DNA from: Ursus arctos
Taxonomy: Eukaryota > Chordata > Mammalia > Carnivora > Ursidae
NCBI RefSeq assembly: GCF_023065955.2
Contig: NW_026622997.1
Span: 9,472,001-9,536,000 of the forward strand
DNA length: 64,000 nt
Direction of reading: 5' to 3'
Of this stretch, positions 22,305 to 33,893 are shown piece after piece. The notes beneath the pieces are model-generated. The model did no database searches. It had not been told where the DNA came from and saw nothing but the letters and a program-made list of their open reading frames with translations. The stretch's first letter is position 1; every line of letters starts with the position of its first letter. The translations under genes and the position numbers were made by a program.

Positions 22305-22864
22305 CAGCGGTTGGCAGACCAGCCCAGGGGCCGAACCCAGCGCACCGCCTGTTTCTGTACAGCCTGCAAGCTAAGAATGGCTTTGATACTTTCTAATGTT
22401 TGAAAAAAATCAAGAGGAATAATATGTAATGACATGCTGAAAATAGAAGAAATCCAGATTTCTGTATCCTTAAAGGTTTCGGGGGGGGTTTTTGTTTCGT
22501 TTTTTAGAGAGGGGAGAGAAAGAAAGAGACAGAGACCGGGCAGGGTCAGAGGGAGAGAGACTCTTAAGCAGACTCCACACCTAGCGTGGAGCGCAATGTG
22601 GGGCTCCATCTCACGACCCTGAGACCATGACCTGAGCCGAAATCCAGAGTCGGATGCTTAGCCGACTGAGCCACCCAGAAGCCCCTCCACAAGTCAAGTT
22701 TCATTGGAACACAGCCACAGTCATTCATTCACTTACGGTCTGTGGCTGCTTTCTAGTGAAAGGACAGAGCTGAATCACTGTGACAGAGACTGTATAGCCT
22801 GCAAAAATAGCTGAAAAAATTGGCAGTCTGGCTCTTTACAGAAACAGTTTGCTAATCCTTGCTC
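22305..22864 (+). mobile_element. hAT-Charlie-like element split by a SINE
   Basis: Left end CAGCGGTTGGCAGACCAGCC. The right part resumes at about 22690 (TTTCATTGGAACACAGCCAC) and ends AACAGTTTGCTAATCCTTGC. It is the same family as 17279-17537. A reverse CanSINE sits inside. Confidence 0.75.
22477..22690 (-). mobile_element. CanSINE, reverse orientation, inside the hAT element
   Basis: A degraded T/G-rich tail (about 22477-22505), GAGAGAGACTCTTAAGCAG, then CTCACGACCCTGAGACCATG, and a head ending GACTGAGCCACCCAGAAGCC. No clear target duplication was found. Confidence 0.85.
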
Positions 22865-23255
22865 TGGGAAGTGGCAGTCCTAGGGCGGTGTTTTTGGAAA
22901 GTAAAGGGACACAAAAGGCTTCAGATCTGTGGTCCCCTTTGGCCACAGAAGTTGTGTGTACATACACTTTTATGGGTAGTGTGGGGCATGATTTTCAAAA
23001 CTTTTTTGACCCTCAAGTTTTCACATTCTGTCTTTACCACAGTTATGTAGGCTTGGCTGCCCTCAGCAAAGCCTCCAATTTCGTATAAAAGAAGGATAGT
23101 GGCTTCTGTTTAAATAAGGAGTTAGTGATTTCCTTTTTTATTATTATTCCATTTTGAAAAAAAAATGTTTAATGTCTGTAAAGATGGCTTTGGTTAAAAC
23201 CACCAGGGACATGTAAGCATAAATTCTTGAATTATTTTATCTTGTTTTGTGGAGT

Positions 23256-23275
23256 TTGATTGATTGATTGATTGG
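23256..23275 (+). repeat. Short (TTGA)n run
   Basis: About five tandem copies of TTGA/TGAT. Confidence 0.85.
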
Positions 23276-23619
23276 GTTGGGAGTAACACTGTATTTGTAA
23301 GGCCCTTGGGACCTCCCTTCTCTCCTGGTCCTGAGTCCCATTTACTGTTGAGAATATTCTCTCCACTTAGAGGAGAAGAAGAATAGAAGCCACTGAGGAA
23401 GGTTTTTAGGACAGTGTAAGTGACATGGCCATGGTCTCAGTCAGGCTTGCAGATTAAAAGGGAAAGAGCCATCTCCTCTTCCCTCTGGAGCCTCCCATTG
23501 GAGTGTCCTTTCTGAATGAACTATGATGGCAAAAGCAAATGGTATCTTAGACCACATGGCCACCTATGGACAGATGCTCAGGTGGGTCCGTGCCTTTGCT
23601 TCTCCTCACCCTTTCCCTT

Positions 23620-23750
23620 TGTAGAAATTTTGTTCCCTCCTCTGGAAAGTAAGCTCCAAGAAGGGATTTTGTTTTGCCAGGGCTGAGTCCTACTATGTGC
23701 AGAGCAGTACCTGTGCATAGTAGGTGCTCTGCCAATGTTTGTGTAGGAAA
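23620..23750 (+). mobile_element. L2 3'-end remnant
   Basis: AAAGTAAGCTCCAAGAAGGG followed by ACTATGTGCAGAGCAGTACC and ATAGTAGGTGCTCTGCCAAT is the typical 3' end of an L2 element in + orientation, diverged. Confidence 0.6.
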
Positions 23751-23839
23751 CGATTCCAGTAGAACGGGTGCTTCCTGAAGACAAGGATTGTAGTGAGTTC
23801 TTTGTAGCCTGTGGCTGGGTCACACTACGTGTGAGGGAA

Positions 23840-26130
23840 GAAATGCTATTGAAATGACAAGGTGCAGAAGCCAGTACAGGAACATTCTAGAAAAACTATT
23901 ACTAGCCCTCGGGGCATTTCTTTCCTGAGAGAGCAGTACTGAAGCTGTGTCAGGCTGTTGGTCCACACTCATAATTTCTTAAAGTAGTTGTTTATTTTTA
24001 CTTTCCACATTAATTTTAGAGCTACATAAGAAAACTGATTTTTTTTTTTAACTAATTGAAGCAGATACTCGTGGAGTCACTGGGAAATGAATCATCTTAT
24101 TCAAAACATTAATCATGTGTGTATGAGAGATATTTTTGCCACCAAACACAACAGATATTTAAATATCTGTTAACCAAGAGAGTAAATGTTTCTGGAGAAT
24201 TTTAACACACACGATTGCTTTTACAGAATAACCATATGTGTATTTGGTTTGTAACTGTTTTAAGTATGAAACAGAGGTTTAAAAGAGGACTATATTGCTT
24301 CACTCACAAATATGAAAAATTTTTAAATTTAGGTGATGTGGCTGTCTTCTTTCTACTGTTCTTTATTAATAAGTTAATGATAGTATTCTCTTGCTCTTTT
24401 AACTGCCTAATGAATTAATCCTACAAAAGGAGCAGCTGCTTTAAAAAACTGGATTATTGTTACTTTGTTCTTTTATGAATAAATAATCATTCATTGTTTG
24501 ACAAGTAGGACACTTGCGAAAACACTTAGTACACTTCTTTGAAAAATGAGGTCTAAACCCCATCAAGTGTTACTGCGTAGGGTTGCTGCCGGATATTAAG
24601 GCAAAGCCAGCAGATGCAGGAAGAAAGTGAGGAAGCACCTTAACACAGGTCTTTCATCCTGTGAGCATTTCCATCCAAGGAGGCTCCCGGGAGAAGTCGT
24701 TCAGGAAAATTCGGCTGCTTCTGTGGAGCTGCAGTGTAAATTCCCCTCAATAAGAATATGGAGCTGATGATCTGTCTCCCTTCCCTGTTACTATCAGGGA
24801 AGCTGATGTTCCAAATCAGTAGCTCCCCCCAAGGAAGAGCCCCGTGGTCCCCAAGGGCTGTCTACGATTTCTGTGCTGAGATTAGAATTTAGCTCCAGGG
24901 AAAATGAAGAAATCAGGAGACCAGTGGCAGAAGCTGCTCAGCAGGTCCCAACAGGAGAGGTCTACCCGGGAAGAGAGGACTGTTGAAGCTGTCCCTAGCG
25001 AGCAGTGGATTGACCGTGCCAGTGAGGGTTTGATCACAAAAGATTTAACTGGAAACCAACAAACATTTCCTGGCGCCTCTTGTAAAATGGGTTCCATGCT
25101 AGGTACCTCCACGTGTCTTTTCTCACAGGGAACAAACCTACTTACACGTAGAAAGATCGCAGAAGCTAAAACTGAACCAAAGCGGAGTCAAGTTTTGAGG
25201 CTAGCAAGTTTTGAGGCAAGCAGATTGGAACTCCCCACCCCACAAAGCATTGACTAGGATGCCTCGGGCAGAATGATGTGGCTGCCCAGACAAAATTGTT
25301 CCTAGTTCTAGAGGGGGAGCTCAGGGGGCCGCAGACCTCTCTGTGCTTGAGCCTCGAGTGGCGTTTTAGGCACAGAGCTCTTAGAGAAGATGTGCTCGCC
25401 CAGCAGCAGTCTGTTAGCAGAAAGAGTTGGTCACCTCCAGGAGTCTTTGAGAACATACCAACAGTAATCATTTCATTTTAGAAGTTAAAAATGTGCACCT
25501 CTTTGCCACTGACGTAGAGCCAAGGCCTTTAAAGAAAGGGGTGCTTTGCTTTGCCAGTTGTTTGGCGAGTCAAGCCCTGTTCTTTGGGTATGGATCCACT
25601 GATCGAGCTCGGTTGTGTGGGGAGTGCGTCCCTGACGCGTCATCTGCTGTCGCCGCTGCAGACTTCATTAAAGTGGAGCGAAAACTTCGGTGCTTACCAA
25701 CCTGAGTGCACAGTCCTGGGGTTTTTTCATTTTTCCCATTTTCTCACTTTTACCTGATTTGACAATTATTTTCACTCAGAGCCCTTCCAGAGCATTAGAC
25801 ATCATTTCCCTAGAGGCCTCAGCTCACTGCTTGTAATCGTATCTCCAACCTTATGTAAAAATGAATTAAATACGATAAGTTCAGCTGGCCTAACAAGTTT
25901 AGCGGATAAACCCAGCCAGCTTCTGACCAACGCACATCCCAGCAGGAGCAGCGTTGGGGCTGCCGCCAGAGACCCCCCGCCCCCAGCCCCTGCACTTCCA
26001 GGGTTTGATGGCATTGTTCAAGGGTGATCAGGACTTGGGGAAGGGGTGACCCAACGAGCCTACTTTGGAGCCCTTGTCATTGTTTAGTTTTCTCTTTTCG
26101 TTTCCACTCTCTTGAGTATTTTTTCCAATA
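23840..26130. other. Unassigned intronic stretch
   Basis: No gene or repeat that I can name. A 117-codon frame at 24904-25257 shows no recognisable domain and no splice or promoter context. Confidence 0.4.
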
Positions 26131-26302
26131 CCAGTGATTGTCTAAGCGTGGTGCCCAGAGCAGCCGCTGCAGGAGACTCTGGGGCCTGTCAGAAATGCAG
26201 GTCCCCAGGCCCCCCTCAGACGTCCCAAATTGGAATGTCCGCTGGGCCCAGCAGCCTGTTTCCCACAAGCCCTCCAGGTGGCTCTGTGCTGACCCAAATG
26301 TA
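26131..26302 (+). mobile_element. MER5-like hAT remnant
   Basis: CCAGTGATTGTCTAAGCGTG at the left, TCAGAAATGCAGGTCCCCAG in the middle, and CAAGCCCTCCAGGTGGCTCT toward the right are the standard landmarks of MER5-type elements. The right terminal repeat is missing. Confidence 0.65.
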
Positions 26303-26499
26303 GCAATGACCCCCCTGTACCGTGCTTTATTTTAAAATTGGTTTTCTAGAGCAAGTGGGAAATAAACAAAAACACTACTAAATTCTTCTGTTTATAGTAT
26401 ATTTTAGATTCTTATGGTTAGATCCTATTCTCTTGTGAGGTTACTTATTAGCCTTAGTATATCTTGATTTAAAGTTGTCTTCAGGCTTTTGTAATTTGG

Positions 26500-28480
26500 T
26501 TTAATAAATATTTATAATTAGAAATTTTAAATGACAGGAAAGCATTATAAAATAAAGCATCTCAAAGAAAAAAAAGAAAAATAGAAACAACCCCCCAAGT
26601 CCCACCTTCTCCTCCCCTTCCTCCTTTCCAGAGAGAGATAACTGCTGTTAACAGATTTTTCCTTCCAGAAATTTTATAAACATGCACATCTTTTAAAATA
26701 CATCAGTGGGCTCATACTTGTCATATGGTTCTCCAACTTAGGCTTTTATTTTTAATTTTGATACATCCTGGATATATTTTCATATCCACACAAATAGCCC
26801 TACCTCGTTCCTCTAAAATGTTTTGTGACTCTTTATTGTGCATATCTATCATATGTGCCTGCTCCCCAGTGGTTCAGTGTCAGTGTTTCTCAGCGGGGGG
26901 TGCTTTGGCATTTGGGCCTGGACTCTTACTGGTTTAGCATCCCCGGCCCTGCCCTTAAGATGCTAGTAATGGCCTCAGGCGTCGTGACAGATTACCCTGT
27001 CTTGTTACTCCCATCTGCCTGCACAGGGCCGGTGTCTGGGTGCATCCGTTATGTGAGAACCTCAGCCCTAGACATTAAGAGTGTTTTCCGCACAGATGAA
27101 TACATTTTATCAATGTTGCAACACCAGAAATGTTAAGGCACCTCCTGTCTTAAACCCGAGTAATCCATAAATACTATGCATGTTTATGCAAGTAATTTAT
27201 AAGTACGTTGAGCAAAATAGGAACGTTTACCATTACCTCCTCCCCTAAGAATACCTTTCCCTTCCCCAGAGGGAACACTAATAGCTTGACAGGTGTCATT
27301 TCAGATCTTCTATGTGTTTATACTCTTTGATATGGAATCATACTGTATACATTGTTCTGGTATCTGCCTCTTTCGTTTAACGACATGTTGTGGAGAGCTT
27401 TCTATTTTAAGACACAGATCTCTACCTCACTTCTTTTGAAGTTTTAAACTTGATTTTTGTCTTTCTGGATGCGATTTCATATTTATGGAGAAGTTGGGAG
27501 ACGAGTACAAGAAGAACCCATACGCTTCACCCACACTCACCAGTTTAGTTTACGTTTGGCCTCGCTGACTTCCTCCGTCCCCCAGGCGTGCGTCTGTGTG
27601 CTCACATACACACGTGTGCATCCCCCAGGCGTGCATCTGTGTCGGTGTGCTCACATACACACGTGTGCATCCCCCAAGCGTGCATCTGTGTCAGTGTGCT
27701 CACATACACAAGTGTGCATACCGCAGGCATGCATCTGTGTCGGTGTGCTCACATACACAAGTGTGCATACCGCAGGCGTGCATCTGTGTCGGTGTGCTCA
27801 CATACACACGTGTGCATACCGCAGGCGTGCATCTGTGTCGGTGTGCTCACATACACACGTGTGCATACCGCAGGCGTGCACCTGTGTCGGTGTGCTCACA
27901 TACACACGTGTGCATCCCCCAGGCATGCATCTGTGTCGGTGTGCTCACATACACACGTGTGCATACCGCAGGCGTGCATCTGTGTCGGTGTGCTCACACA
28001 CGTGTGCATACCGCAGGCCTGCAGCTGTGTCGGTGTGCTCACATACACACGTGTGCTCACACACGTGTGCATCCCCCAGGCGTGCATCTGTGTCGGTGTG
28101 CTCACATACACACATGTGCATCCCTCAGGCGTGTATCTGTGTCGCTCACATACACACGTGTGCATAGGCATCCCCCCCGAGCCCCCCTCCCCACCTGGGT
28201 GAGCGTTAGCTGGAGACTTGCTGCTGTCAACAAGAGTACAAGGCTGTATAATGAAGATTTTGCTAGATGTTGCCAGATTGCTCTCTAAGCAAGCTATAGA
28301 GATTGTGAGTGCCCATTTACCTATTATTCTTAATCAACTTTTAAATATCTGTCAGATAGTTAAAGTAGAAGATGGTATCTCCTTGTTTTAATTTTAAATG
28401 TGAAAGTTCTGGTTTCACAGGTTAGAATTGTTTGCATCTATTTTCTGTTAATTCCCTTTATATATTCCCTTGCCTCTTGA
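26500..28480 (-). mobile_element. Antisense L1 remnant with embedded repeats
   Basis: Left part (26640-26860, 27140-27560) has L1 3'-type text such as TATGGAATCATACTGTATAC. The right part (28230-28480) reads like the downstream continuation (GTTGCCAGATTGCTCTCTAAG, ATGGTATCTCCTTGTTTTAA). In between lie a possible small DNA-transposon remnant (about 26875-27075) and a minisatellite. Confidence 0.5.
27585..28168 (+). repeat. 49-bp minisatellite (about 12 units)
   Basis: Units begin with CTCACATACAC at 27601, 27650, 27699, 27748, 27797, 27846, 27895, 27944 and 27993 (all exactly 49 bases apart), then 28038, 28056, 28101 and 28145 (shortened units). Each unit has an alternating purine-pyrimidine core around CACGTG (present in 10 of 13), then CATCCCCCAGGC or CATACCGCAGGC, then GTGCATCTGTGTCGGTG. 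The unit has no stop in any + frame and 49 is not divisible by three, so all three frames stay open (204, 230 and 236 codons) and encode the same permuted repeats rich in Cys, His and Val. I judge these frames non-coding. Confidence 0.95.
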
Positions 28481-28481
28481 C

Positions 28482-28510
28482 TGGGGTCGGGGGGGGGGGC
28501 GCGGCGGGGG
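28482..28510 (+). repeat. G-rich tract
   Basis: Four G, then an eleven-base G run, then GCGGCGGGGG, all within 30 bases. It has enough G runs for a possible G-quadruplex. It lies about 310 bases downstream of the minisatellite. Confidence 0.85.
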
Positions 28511-29047
28511 ACAGAGTCGTTCAACTTTTTCAAAATGTGAAGACTTTGTGAATATGCATGTCCTCCCAGGGACCACTCTGATCTCGTGTGTTGGGGCCAA
28601 AAGTACATCCTTCCGACAGGAGCATTTCAGAAGAGGTCACTGACTTCGGGTCTCCCAGCACCCACTCCAGGACAGATAACTTCCGTGCCAGGGGTTAGAA
28701 TGAATAGTGCTGTCGAGTCTCCACCGTAGGGGGTTTACCACAGTTTAATGAGAAAACCTCAAATTAATTTGCATTAATTTTATGGTTCCTGCTCGGGTTC
28801 GAATATACCAAAGTGTATTTTATTAACTTGGAGTTTTATCATTTAAAAGAAATTGGGGTTCTTTAGGTCATATGTCAGAAAAGACTCTGACCACAGTTCC
28901 TGCTCCTCTCGAGCTTTATAACTGACTGGCACAAGGGCAGAATAAAAACAAGTCAGCAATTCAGGTGAAATTCGTTTTTTGAAAATATTTGCTCTTGTTG
29001 GCACCTGCTGGTGGGGGCTGAACATCTGTTACAAATTTCACTTGTCT

Positions 29048-29261
29048 TGGGACACCTGGGTGGCTCAGTCAGTTCAGCGTCTGCCTTGGTCTCGCGTCAT
29101 GATCTCAGGGTCCTGGGATCGAGTCCCGCATCGGGCTCCCTGCTCACTGGGGAGCCTGCTTCTCCCTCTCCCTCTCCCTCTGCTCCTCCCCCTGCTTATG
29201 CACTTTCTCTCTCACTTGCTGAATTTCAAATAAACAAAATCTTATAAAAAAAAAAAAATCC
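29048..29261 (+). mobile_element. CanSINE, + orientation
   Basis: GGGACACCTGGGTGGCTCAG head, GGTCCTGGGATCGAGTCCCG B box, CT-rich middle, AAATAAACAAAATCTTATAA tail with an A run. Target duplication CACTTGTCT lies at 29039-29047 and 29262-29270. Confidence 0.93.
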
Positions 29262-29270
29262 CACTTGTCT

Positions 29271-32061
29271 CCTGCATTCCCATTTTTATTGCTGTCATCT
29301 TTAGCAGGGTACTGGCCTTCTAGAACATTCCTCTCATGACTTCCTGTATTTTAGGAACAAGAGCAGCTATGTATATATACAGTGTATAGGCCATCCAGTC
29401 TTACCCAAGTGTGCTGTTCAGTGGCTTTTGTTCTGTCCTCAGTTCCTCTAACATTATTCTTCCTCTTTAAGAGAATACTTGTTTTATAGATGAGCCTGAT
29501 TGGGGAAGAGAAAGGGATTTGATTTAAAAAAAAAAAAAAAAGTCACTTAGCAAAGTCGGTAGGACAGTAGGGCCCCCATGATAACCTGCCCCTGACTTCA
29601 GTTTGTCTGTGTCACACTGGCGAAAGGGATTTTTTATAAGCCTCATTCACAGCATTGCCAGTACTCTATTAGTCGAGACTTACTCTCCCTCAAGTAAAAC
29701 TGAGCTCAAATTGGCTTCAACAAACAAGCAAACTAAAATGCCATCTGCTGTTTCAGATGAGTAAGATCCAGGCTCAGGTGGATCCATTGCCTAAAAAGTG
29801 ACCAAGCCCCAGCCCCCTTTCTCCACCTCTGGGCACTCTTGGCTTCATTCAGGCAAACCTGTCCCATGGGGAAATCAGGTGCTGTCTGCAGTTCTAGCTG
29901 GCATCCCAGCCCTCTGAGCAAACCAGGCAGAAAAGTCTTCTCTTTCCCAGAAGTTCCAAGAGAGAAGATCAGCTTCCTCCAAACTCTGGTTACCCAAGTG
30001 AAACCCAGGGCCCTTAACAGTAGGAGTAGAAGGGACTGAGCTGTTGACAGTCTTGACACAATTAAGATTACTGAGTACCCTTAAAATACAACAGTGCTTT
30101 CCTAAGTGACAAAATATCATGAGTGTTAAATATGGAATAGTAAATGAATAATTTCACTTCATGGTTTAGCTTTTGGGCAGTCATCTCAAACCGTACATCT
30201 TCTCCCAGTACCCCGGATGTTCTCACCATGAGACTGAACTCAGCGTTCACATTTTCATTTTCAATTTTTGTGTGTCACTGTGTGCTCTTCTTCCTTCACA
30301 GCTGTGAGTCCTGTGTTGGGGGTGGGGGAGGCTGGGCACTGTGTCTGTCTCCTGCTAATTTGGTATGTCTTTTACAAGGCAGTCACATTTTTCATTACAA
30401 ATGAGGAAAGGCTGTGTTCGAGTCAGTTTATTAGGAACCTCTTAAAAGAGGACCCTACAGAATCCTGTTCCCCAAGGTGCTTTGCTTTGGGTGGAGGTGT
30501 TTTAAGGAGCTTGGACGCTGAGGTGAGGTAGAGAAGCGCGGGTTCCTTAGGGGAATCTCCGGGAAAGTAAAATCTGGTGGAAGAGATCCGGAGAAAGATC
30601 CACAGCAGACAGACAGATGCAATAAAACGTTAGATGGCAGGGCAGGAAAGCATTGTGGCAAACATTGTAATCTTCTTTAGAATCTTCTACATTGTGTAGT
30701 CCCATTGTTTACATATAATAGGTGCTTAATTAACATTTGTGTGTGAGTGAGTGAGTTGTTGGAGCCGTTTTCTTCACTTCTACTTTCATCATTAGTGTTT
30801 GTCTTCTAAAAAGGCTCCGTGTGAAAAAGAAATGAGGTTTGTGGGGGTGATTGGGAGACACTGCCGAGGAAGTAAGAGCCAGGGTAAGTTTTGAGCTAGC
30901 TTGCAAATATGGAATGATATGTAATTCTTTGAGCTGGAAAAACTCAAGAAAACATCTGTAGGTTAATGGTGCAGAACATCTTTTAAAAATACCAGTGAAT
31001 AATTTTGCTCTGTGTGACAATATCCAGGAGGCAACTTTATGGGTAATAAGTAGGGCCCCTCACCCAGATTTACATGCTTCCAGAGCTCAGTGTCAGTAGA
31101 ATGAGCTTCAGACCAGTAGAGCCTTTCCAGTGCCTTAGGTTCTTGGTCGTTTTGAGATGGAAATAACCTTACGGTGTGATTCTGTGCATTTCCTCATTGT
31201 CATTCCCAAGCTACAGCCTCTAAGAAAGCCCTGCAGCCTTGCCCTATAATTTTTCCCAGTTGAACTGCCTTCTTGCCCTTTCTCATCTGTGGCACCCCTG
31301 CAGCACTCATAGCTGTGTCTTCTTCAAGTTCCCCATCACGCTCAGCCTCCTGAAGGAGGATTTCCTGTTCATCTTCCTGCCCTCCCTGAAACCAGACACC
31401 TGCCGTGCTGGGTGGTCTTCTGCCTTCCCTCATGGTCTCTGGAGTGGAGTGTTCGTCCTCAGTGCTCCAAGGCCTGGGCGTGCGAATGGCAGCCTCCCCC
31501 AGACCCAGATGAACACCCTGCCCTGTTGAGGCCTGTGTTTTCTGACTCCCCCCCACCCCTCTCCTTACTGTCTGCTTCACCGACTTCTTGGTCCTATGTC
31601 AGCATTCCCCAGAGACAGGCTGCAGGGTCCCGGCCCTTCCTTCTCACCCCAGTGCTCACCGTCACCCCAGGGGACTGGGCTCCCCACAGAAGCCACGACA
31701 GCCTCCTCGCTCTTCCTGGTGGCAGCTAGCGTTTACCGTGTCCCTGCGTCCCTGGGTTCACTCCATCCGAGTGTTGCTGGTCACCCCAGCTGGGAGTGGT
31801 GAGTGATGCCCATTTTACTGATCACTGAAAGATGGGAAGGACTAGAATTCATGAACGCCTTTTCTTCGGGGTTCTGCTTGTTTCCGCCCTGATTCTAATT
31901 TTCCTCATAGGCCGTACTTGTGGGACATTTCATCTGGGATTGTTTGCTCTTTTCCTTTCCCACCCACCCCCACTGTGGCTCCTGCCCTGCCGCTCTGCAG
32001 GGGCTCTCTGTCCCTAGGCCACGGTCACCTCCGGGCCACTCCCTGCCACATTTAATATGAG
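29271..32061. other. Intron with few recognisable repeats
   Basis: An A run lies near 29527-29541, an L2-like 3' end near 30690-30745 (AATAGGTGCTTAATTAACAT), and a possible MIR remnant near 31725-31850. Nothing else can be named. The reverse frame 31580-31200 (126 codons) shows no domain. Confidence 0.4.
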
Positions 32062-32715
32062 CACCGTGTCGTTTTTGCTTTCATTTTAATTGTGGCAACA
32101 AACACATGCACCATAAGGTTACCGTCTTAAGCATCTTTAAATGCATAGTTCAGAAACCTAACAAGTGCATTCACACTGCTGTGCAATGGAGCTCTAACAC
32201 ATTGTCACCTTAAACAGTTGAAACTCTACCCTTTAAACACCAGCGCTCCCTCCCATCTCCCCCACAGCCTGGCAAACACCATTCTTCTTTCTGTTTCTGT
32301 GATTTTGACTATGTTAGATAGGCTTCTGTCGCTTCATCATGTCCTGGAGCTTCATCCATGTTGAAGCCTGGTACAGGAGTTCCCTCTTCTTGAAGGCTGC
32401 ATAATATTCCATGGTGCAGTGCGTACACACCACGTTTTCTTTATGCGTTCATCCGTCAGTCGACACTGGGTTGCTTCTACCTCTTGTCTGTTGGGACTAC
32501 TGCTGCAGTGAATACGGGTGTATAATATCTCTTAAGATTCGGCTTTGAACTCTTTTGGATAAATACCCACAAGTGGAATTGCAGGATCATATGGTAATTC
32601 TATTTTTAATTTTGAGGAGCCTCCATAATGTTTTCTGTAGCAGCTGCACCGTGTTACTTTCCTACCACACTTTACATCCGCACCCCAATACTTCTTGCTT
32701 CGTCTTTGTTTCTGG
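32062..32715 (-). mobile_element. Antisense L1 3' end
   Basis: Typical L1M 3' text in reverse: GGCTGCATAATATTCCATGG, TTTTGGATAAATACCCACAA, GGATCATATGGTAATTCTAT, CAGCTGCACCGTGTTACTTT. It is moderately diverged and 5'-truncated. Confidence 0.85.
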
Positions 32716-33073
32716 AACACTACTGGTTTTTGTACACCTTTTACCTCTCTGGCTGTTTCTTTTCTCAGTCGCCTTTGTGGCTGTTCTCCTCCCACCCTTG
32801 AAGAGGCACAGCCCCAAGACTGCTTGCTGTGCACCATACACACAAGGATATTTATTTGGTGCACTGGGCCTTCGGGAGAATGCTAACAGAGCAGCAGCTG
32901 GGGCCAAGGGCCATCTACTGGGGGTGCCAGCTGCCCTGCCCCCCCCACCCCCCCGCTGCCTGAGTACGTAGGGTCCTTCTTCCCAATCAGTCAGGGTCAA
33001 CAGGCCGCCCTGTTCCCCTGAGCTGCCCTACTTCCACATGTCCTTTGAAGTAGAGTTGACACGCTCCTCTTTA

Positions 33074-33146
33074 TTTTTAGAGTAATCTCTACCCCCATCA
33101 TGAGGCTCGAACTCACGACCCCAAGATCGAGTCGCGTTCTCCACCT
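33074..33146 (-). mobile_element. Short CanSINE fragment, reverse
   Basis: TTTTTAGAGTAATCTCTACC then TCGAACTCACGACCCCAAGA and GAGTCGCGTTCTCCACCT. It is flanked by 16-base target duplications GACACGCTCCTCTTTA (33058-33073) and GACACGCCCCTCTTTA (33147-33162), so the short length is the inserted length, not a later deletion. Confidence 0.85.
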
Positions 33147-33666
33147 GACACGCCCCTCTTTACAGCTGTGTCCCCAGCGTTTCTCCTCCCTGCTTCGCGA
33201 TAGGTGGCCACCAAATGTGGGAAGTGATAAAGCCTTCTCTTCCTTCGTGGCTCATCCTAACGTGTCTTCATAATTACTGTTTGACTAATGCTGAATTTCA
33301 AAGTTACCATTTTAACTGTGTATTAAGATTAATACAATATCGTTTCATCTGGGCACAGTCGAGTTAAAGAATTCATTCGGCTTCGCCGGGCAAACGCAGT
33401 AGTAAAAGAATGTGCCATCTCCTGTAAAGTGTGAGCAGCTGCTCCCATTATCTGCGTGCTCCAGGGACAGGGAGGCTTCTAATGTACTTTCTCCCGGATC
33501 ACCCTACCTCTCCCACTTCCCGTGGCTTCGGCCCCTACAGCTGGAGTTGGCTGTGCTTGCTTCACATTACGTGGCTCCAGGCGCGCTTGCTGGCTCCTGA
33601 CTAACTCTCTTCGGTGACTTCTGAGTTCCTGAAGTAGTTCTTCCTCTGGTTTTAAGGCGTGTTTTA

Positions 33667-33878
33667 TTTTTTTTTTATTTTTTTTATTTTTTTAAAGATT
33701 TTATTTATTTATGTGACAGAGAGACAGCCAGTGAGAGAGGGAACACAGCAGGGGGAGTGGAAGAGGAAGAAGCAGGCTCACAGCGGAGGAGCCTGATGTG
33801 GGACTCGATCCCGGCATGCCGGGATCACGCCCTGAGCCGAAGGCAGACGCTTTAACGACTGCGCTACTCAGGCGCCCC
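33667..33878 (-). mobile_element. CanSINE, reverse orientation
   Basis: Long T-rich tail, AAAGATTTTATTTATTTATG, GAGAGAGGGAACACAGCAGG, a head ending GCTACTCAGGCGCCCC. A 15-base target duplication TTAAGGCGTGTTTTA is perfect at 33652-33666 and 33879-33893. It is young. Confidence 0.95.
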
Positions 33879-33893
33879 TTAAGGCGTGTTTTA

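Noticed and set aside
22016..22609. 197-codon reverse frame
   Set aside because: It runs across unrelated sequence, part of a hAT-like element and a SINE; no domain is visible.
27585..28168. CRISPR-like array of regularly spaced repeats
   Set aside because: The whole 49-bp unit repeats without unique spacers, and the setting is a mammalian intron.
27457..28288. Three overlapping + strand frames (204-236 codons) resembling a Cys/His-rich repetitive protein
   Set aside because: They are the three frames of a 49-bp tandem repeat without stops; the repeat period explains all of them, and one frame cannot be preferred.
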